Source: Lactobacillales bacterium
GTDB taxonomy: Bacteria; Bacillota; Bacilli; Lactobacillales; Streptococcaceae
NCBI GenBank assembly: GCA_031257815.1
Contig: JAIRNX010000071.1
Coordinates: 1-5,089, forward strand
Direction of reading: 5' to 3'
Length of the DNA stretch: 5,089 nucleotides
Shown here: in pieces, positions 1-5,089 of the stretch
Layout of the letters: each line of letters starts with the position of its first letter
Numbering within the stretch: the stretch's first letter is position 1
Notes under the pieces: generated by a model
Database searches by the model: none
Seen by the model: the letters and a program-made list of their open reading frames with translations, nothing else
What the model was told of the DNA's origin: nothing
Made by a program: the position numbers and the translations under genes

Positions 1-8
1 TATCTTTG

Positions 9-1412
<1,404 letters not shown>

Positions 1413-1428
1413 TAATTTTGTAAGTTAG

Positions 1429-1704
1429 CTAATGGTTTTTTGAACGCCATTTAATGGAGTGAGAAGTGGGGCGAATAGTGGTGACTTTTTTGGTGAAAAA
1501 GCCATTTTTGTCCCTTCCTATAATGGTCACAGTACAATTTTTTCTTAAAATTTCTGTTACTGTGGCCTTTGCCGTACTGAAAGTGTTAGAAAAAGCATCT
1601 TTGGCTGTGTTGAATTGAGAGATATCTAATTTAACATTGTCCACTTTTTGCTTTGCTTTTGTAAATGACTCATTTACCCTTTCTTTCACTTTTATTAGAT
1701 CCAT
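1429..1704 (-). CDS. Small basic protein of unknown function
   Basis: I do not recognise this 91-residue protein. The chosen start is the ATG at 1704, giving MDLIKVKERVNESF. A weak purine-rich site, AGAAAGAAG (1714-1722), stands 9 bases upstream of it. An in-frame TTG three codons earlier (1713) abuts that site and is less likely. Residues 1 to about 50 look like one or two charged amphipathic helices rich in Lys, Ser, Thr and Val. Residues about 55-75 (TVTIIGRDKNGFF then TKKVTTIRP) read as a beta hairpin. The tail is basic (KWRSKNH). No signal peptide, membrane segment, cysteine pair or zinc motif is seen. It lies 136 bases downstream of uvrC on the same strand with no hairpin terminator between, so it could be read from the uvrC transcript or from a weak promoter of its own. 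It may be a lineage-specific protein. A chance reading frame is possible but less likely, given the length, ATG, purine-rich site and lack of any competing long frame. Confidence 0.6.
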   Translation of the reverse strand: MDLIKVKERVNESFTKAKQKVDNVKLDISQFNTAKDAFSNTFSTAKATVTEILRKNCTVTIIGRDKNGFFTKKVTTIRPTSHSIKWRSKNH

Positions 1705-1840
1705 TTTTAACAACTTCTTTCTGTGGTTTATTTGTTAGTAAGGATAACGCAAATTTCTGTTATAAGCAAATAGTCTCATTGCTAAAAAGTCAGCTCAACA
1801 TATTTTAGTGTGCATTTTTACAGAATTAAATTTTTTTCAT
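1705..1840. other. Intergenic gap between uvrC and the small gene
   Basis: This AT-rich stretch of 136 bases holds no strong signal. Read leftward, TATAAC (1759-1764) could be a -10 box for the small gene, but no good -35 stands at the right distance. A 5-bp inverted repeat, AGCAA at 1765-1769 with TTGCT at 1779-1783, has a 9-base loop and no following T-run in either direction, so it is not a convincing terminator. I see no GC-rich stem immediately after the uvrC stop codon. Confidence 0.4.
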
Positions 1841-3622
1841 TTATACCTTATGATTAGCTAACGTTTTTTTGATTATTTGAGCTACTTTTTCTGGTATGCC
1901 AACCGTTTGTAGTTCTTCAACACTAGCGTCTTTGATTTTTTTTAAAGATTTAAAATGTCTAAGTAAAATTTTTTTACGCTTTTTTCCCACCCCTTCAATT
2001 TCATCCAAAATAGATACAAAACTGTTTTTTGAACGCAACTGACGATGAAAAGTAATCGCAAAACGATGTACTTCATCTTGGATTCTCTCTAGTAAAAAAA
2101 ATTCCTCAGAGTTACGAGCAAGCGGAATTAACTTAAATTTTAAACCAAATAATAGCTCATGTGTGCGATGCTTTTCGTTTTTTACCAGACCAGCAATGGG
2201 AATATCTAAACCTAGCTGGTTATCCAGCACTTCAAATGCCGCATCAATCTGCCCCTTACCACCATCAAGCAAAATCAAATCCAGAAATGGTAACCCTTCT
2301 TTTAACACTCGCGAATATCTTCGATAAATAACTTCTTTCATCGAAGCGTAGTCGTCCACACCTTGCACTGTTTTGATTTTATATTTGCGATATTCATTTT
2401 TGACTGGCTTTCCATCAATAAAACAAACCATTGCTGCCACTGGATTTACTCCGGCGATATTTGAATTATCAAAAGCTTCGATTCGCGTAGGTGTTGGAAT
2501 ATTCATCGCCTCACCCAAACGCTTAATCGCACCGATCGTTTTCTCTTCGCGTCTCATTACCAAATCAAACTTTTCCTGTAAGCTTACCTTCGCGTTTTTT
2601 ATTGCCAACTCCACTAATTTTTTCTTCTCACCACGCTTTGGCTGCAAAATTTTGGTTTTCACCATTGCCTCAACACTTGTCATATCAACCTTGTGTGGAA
2701 GTAAAATCTCTTTTGGCACAAAGTGTTCACTCTCCTGATAAAACTGGCCAAGATATGTTAAAAAGTCCTCCTGCGCTTCTCCGTAAAAAGGAAATAGTGA
2801 AACATCGCGTTCGATTAATTTACCTTGCCGCACAAAAAAGACCTGCACGCACATCCAACCCTTACCCACCGCATAACCAAACACATCGCGATCCTTTCGG
2901 TCAATATTTGTCATCCTTTGTTTGGTCATTACCGTTGCAATTGATTGAATTTGATCGCGTAACTCAGTTGCTTTTTCAAATTCCAAATGCTTTGAAGCCT
3001 TATCCATCTCTTTCTTTAACTTTTTGGTAATTGCCTCATGTCCACCATTTAAAAATTTCTTTATCTCTTCGACCATTAAAGGATATACTTTTTTAGAAAT
3101 CTGAAACACACAAGGGGCTAGGCATTGTTGCATATGATAATACAAACACACTTCTTTAGGCATTACCTTGCATTTTCGAAGCGGGTACAATTTATCCAAA
3201 ACTTTTTTTGTCTCATTAGCTGCGCTAACATTGGGGAAAGGGCCAAAATAATATGCCTTATCTTTCAAAACCTTACGTGTAATCAACAGTCTAGGGTAGC
3301 CTTCATTAGAAATTTTAATAAACGGATACGTTTTATCATCTCTTAACATAACATTATATTTAGGATGATTCTTTTTAATCAGATTGATCTCAAGTAAAAG
3401 CGCTTCAATGTTTGACTCCGTCACAATAATCTCAAAATCAGCGATTTCACTTATCAAGCGCTCTGTTTTTGTATTATGACTGCCAACAAAATATGAACGC
3501 ACGCGATTCTTTAAAACTTTTGCCTTCCCCACATAAATAATTGTGCCAAACTTATCCGTCATTAAATAACATCCAGGATTACTAGGAAGTAAGCTTAATT
3601 TTTCTTTAATTTGAGCATTCAT
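1841..3622 (-). CDS. uvrC: Excinuclease ABC subunit C (UvrC)
   Basis: UvrC makes both incisions around a DNA lesion after UvrA finds it and UvrB is loaded. The product has 593 residues, normal for the family. The GIY-YIG nuclease domain spans about 12-95 (GCY at 17-19, YVG at 30-32, R40, probable metal-binding E78) and makes the 3' cut. A four-cysteine cluster at C151, C159, C167 and C171 (ending [13 protein letters not shown]) matches the set that binds an iron-sulphur cluster in E. coli UvrC, with a shorter first spacer. The UVR helical pair that contacts UvrB lies at about 196-225. The RNase H-like domain has its D-D-H triad visible as D385 (FDNSN), D453 (LLDGGKGQ) and H519 (DEVHRFA) and makes the 5' cut. 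Tandem helix-hairpin-helix motifs follow at about 539-588. A GTG at 3643 would add seven residues, but that extension covers the ribosome binding site, so the ATG was chosen. The gene follows the pilin-like gene by 52 bases with no terminator seen between. It appears intact. Confidence 0.97.
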   Translation of the reverse strand: MNAQIKEKLSLLPSNPGCYLMTDKFGTIIYVGKAKVLKNRVRSYFVGSHNTKTERLISEIADFEIIVTESNIEALLLEINLIKKNHPKYNVMLRDDKTYPFIKISNEGYPRLLITRKVLKDKAYYFGPFPNVSAANETKKVLDKLYPLRKCKVMPKEVCLYYHMQQCLAPCVFQISKKVYPLMVEEIKKFLNGGHEAITKKLKKEMDKASKHLEFEKATELRDQIQSIATVMTKQRMTNIDRKDRDVFGYAVGKGWMCVQVFFVRQGKLIERDVSLFPFYGEAQEDFLTYLGQFYQESEHFVPKEILLPHKVDMTSVEAMVKTKILQPKRGEKKKLVELAIKNAKVSLQEKFDLVMRREEKTIGAIKRLGEAMNIPTPTRIEAFDNSNIAGVNPVAAMVCFIDGKPVKNEYRKYKIKTVQGVDDYASMKEVIYRRYSRVLKEGLPFLDLILLDGGKGQIDAAFEVLDNQLGLDIPIAGLVKNEKHRTHELLFGLKFKLIPLARNSEEFFLLERIQDEVHRFAITFHRQLRSKNSFVSILDEIEGVGKKRKKILLRHFKSLKKIKDASVEELQTVGIPEKVAQIIKKTLANHKV

Positions 3623-3627
3623 TAATT

Positions 3628-3634
3628 CACCGCC
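3628..3634 (-). promoter_or_regulatory. uvrC ribosome binding site
   Basis: Read leftward, GGCGGTG is followed by five bases (AATTA) and then the ATG at 3622. It differs from GGAGGTG, a full match to the 16S rRNA 3' end, by one base. It lies inside the seven-codon extension that would result from the in-frame GTG at 3643, which argues for the ATG as the true start. Confidence 0.7.
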
Positions 3635-3674
3635 GTTGCTCACTGAAATATTCTAAGAAGATGGTAGACAGGTT

Positions 3675-5089
3675 CTAAGTAACATCACGCGTGTTTTTTG
3701 CTCGTTTATTTTTCATAAAATAATATACTGCTATCGAGACAATCAAGATACCAAATACCAAAAAGATAATACTTTCACGCCATCCTGTTGATGGCAGAAT
3801 ACCTGCTGGAAAATTCTCAATTTTGCTAACAATGCCAGCATCATCAATTTTCATTCCTTCTCCATACCCCGCACTTGGATTTGATGGATCAGATGCAATA
3901 TCATCCCCAACTTCAAATTTAATTCCTTTGACCGACTTATCGATATAATAGCCCGCAGGAGCTTTGACTTCAACCACTTCATAGTTTCCTTTAGCCAATC
4001 CAGGTAAATCGAGAATTCCGGTAATTTTTCCATCCTTCGTGCTATCATCTGTTGTGTAAAATTTCTGCACCTTGGTGTTGGCAAGCAAGGCTTCTACTGT
4101 TAACTTATCTTCTTCAGTAATTTCGATCCAATGCAGTAAGCCTCGATTATCAAATCCACCATAAAAGCGCTCTTTTTCATCTTTTAAAACAAAAGCAGCA
4201 GTGTCATTAAGAATTTTTTCATTTGTTCCACCTTTAACCTTATCAAAGTCTTTCTCAAAAACAATAACATATTCTGAGTCATCAACTTCAAACTCTTCGC
4301 CATAACTTTCTGGATTATCTGGATCTCTTGGAGGATCTAAAAGAAAGATCGGCTTATCTATTTTTGAATCTCTTTTATAAACTAACGAACTATCATTGCT
4401 AACATAACTTTTGTTTAAATTAGTTAAATAATGCTGAATAACTCCATTTTTTTGTCTTTTGGAACCAAAACTACCAGCATAACCAAATTGAAGTTCCCCT
4501 AGTGAACTCAATCTTCCTTTATCAACACTTCTATATGACATTTGCGCTATTGATTCATTATATGGATTTTTAACTTTGTTATATCCTACAACATTATTAA
4601 TATTTGTTTCCCTTGGAGCATGGTTATTAACCAACATAATAATTGTATATACAAGAGTTTGCCCGGCCATTGCTTCTAATTTCGCTGTATTTTCATCCGT
4701 TACTTCGTCAGGCACATCAATATACATATCTGATCTTGTTGCTTTATACTTGTCTTCGTTATTATATTCCACAATAAAAGACAAGCCACCAATAAGGCCA
4801 CTATCAACACCTTTTTCCCATGTATAAATAGACTCTCCGCCTAGTTCGATATCATCAAATTCATAAAAACTTAGGCCCGTATCTGGTAAATCTCTTAAAT
4901 TTAAATAATCATATAGATATCTACGATGAATTTCACCGTTAGCATCTGTTTCAGTAATAACATGGTGAAGATCAATAGGAAAAGGAACATCAATCTCAAA
5001 AGTTACAGGATCTCCAACTGAACGGCTAACAACCTCATCGACATCTGTACCTCCTGAACTAAAGCCGGAATTACCAGGAATTCCATCAT
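3675..5089 (-). CDS. LPXTG-anchored pilin-like surface protein, 5' end outside window
   Basis: The frame is open through the window edge, so this is the C-terminal 470 residues of a longer protein; residues are numbered from the first full codon at 5087. Residues 1-27 are a Gly/Ser-rich linker. Residues about 24-175 (from VGDPVTFEIDV to NINNVVGYNKV) resemble the D2-type fimbrial isopeptide domain. Residues about 273-426 form a SpaA/CnaB prealbumin-like domain with the pilin E-box YEVVEVKAPAGYYI. By family analogy K279 and N425 would form an intramolecular isopeptide bond assisted by E373. The sortase signal follows: LPSTG at 431-435, a hydrophobic helix at about 439-457 and a basic tail (MKNKRAKNTR). 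Sortase would cleave between T and G and join the protein to peptidoglycan or to a pilus fibre. An adhesin or pilus subunit is likely, but backbone and accessory roles cannot be told apart without the N-terminus. No sortase gene is in the window. An internal TTG at 4784 is not the start, since coding continues upstream without a stop. Confidence 0.88.
   Translation of the reverse strand, partial: DGIPGNSGFSSGGTDVDEVVSRSVGDPVTFEIDVPFPIDLHHVITETDANGEIHRRYLYDYLNLRDLPDTGLSFYEFDDIELGGESIYTWEKGVDSGLIGGLSFIVEYNNEDKYKATRSDMYIDVPDEVTDENTAKLEAMAGQTLVYTIIMLVNNHAPRETNINNVVGYNKVKNPYNESIAQMSYRSVDKGRLSSLGELQFGYAGSFGSKRQKNGVIQHYLTNLNKSYVSNDSSLVYKRDSKIDKPIFLLDPPRDPDNPESYGEEFEVDDSEYVIVFEKDFDKVKGGTNEKILNDTAAFVLKDEKERFYGGFDNRGLLHWIEITEEDKLTVEALLANTKVQKFYTTDDSTKDGKITGILDLPGLAKGNYEVVEVKAPAGYYIDKSVKGIKFEVGDDIASDPSNPSAGYGEGMKIDDAGIVSKIENFPAGILPSTGWRESIIFLVFGILIVSIAVYYFMKNKRAKNTRDVT
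3783..3797 (-). other. Sortase recognition motif LPSTG
   Basis: These 15 bases encode LPSTG, 36 codons before the stop. The motif is directly followed by a hydrophobic stretch (IIFLVFGILIVSIAVYYF) and then Lys/Arg residues, the complete tripartite cell-wall sorting signal. It is the strongest single sign that the host is Gram-positive and that the protein is surface anchored. Confidence 0.93.
3840..4325 (-). repeat. Repeated DPxNP...YGE...DD motif flanking the SpaA domain
   Basis: Two similar acidic segments lie in the surface protein. The first is at 4278-4325 (residues 255-270, DPDNPESYGEEFEVDD) and the second at 3840-3890 (residues 400-416, DPSNPSAGYGEGMKIDD). They share DP-x-NP, YGE and a V/I-DD end with one inserted residue. 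They bracket the SpaA-type domain on its two sides. The match is seen by eye; it may be a small duplicated linker or metal-binding loop, or convergent Asp/Pro-rich surface sequence. Confidence 0.4.

Noticed and set aside
1424..1862. Shared GTTAGCTAAT at 1424-1433 and, on the other strand, 1853-1862
   Set aside because: The core TTAGCTAA is a self-complementary octamer in AT-rich sequence; a 10-base match at two gene ends without further similarity is likely chance.
2373..3346. Open frames on the + strand across uvrC
   Set aside because: They are antisense shadows of a clearly conserved gene and have no recognisable domains or good ribosome binding sites.
3620..3643. GTG at 3643 as the uvrC start
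   Set aside because: The extension contains the near-perfect Shine-Dalgarno site GGCGGTG, correctly placed for the ATG at 3622.
4782..4784. TTG at 4784 as the start of the surface-protein gene
   Set aside because: The frame has no stop codon from here to the window edge, and the upstream codons continue a plausible fimbrial domain, so the codon is internal.

Overview
The window is a low-G+C chromosomal segment from a Gram-positive Firmicute. The order Lactobacillales fits best, although genus cannot be set by reading alone. Three things point there: SerS has the streptococcal/lactobacillar wording throughout its core motifs, UvrC has the Gram-positive form of its cysteine cluster, and the rightmost gene ends in a sortase signal (LPSTG, hydrophobic helix, basic tail).

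Layout from left to right. Bases 1-134 form an upstream region with a pair of interlocked inverted repeats and an extended -10 promoter. This promoter drives serS (seryl-tRNA synthetase, + strand, 135-1412). serS runs head-on into a small, unrecognised, basic protein gene on the - strand (1429-1704), leaving only 16 bases between the two stop codons. A 136-base gap with no convincing signal separates that gene from uvrC (- strand, 1841-3622), the nuclease subunit of nucleotide excision repair. Upstream of uvrC, 52 bases away and on the same strand, lies the 3' portion of a gene for a cell-wall-anchored, pilin-like surface protein (3675 to the window edge, - strand). It is open to base 5089, and its start lies outside the window.

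The genes do not form one pathway. Two are housekeeping genes (translation and DNA repair), one is a surface adhesin or pilus subunit, and one is unknown. The surface-protein gene, uvrC and perhaps the small gene could share a leftward transcript, because no hairpin terminator separates them. This is inferred from spacing and orientation only.

No clear new system is visible. The points most worth a second look are the truncated pilin-like protein and its repeated acidic DPxNP...YGE motif, the unrecognised 91-residue protein, and the interlocked inverted repeats upstream of serS. No tRNA, rRNA, CRISPR array, insertion sequence or T-box leader was seen.
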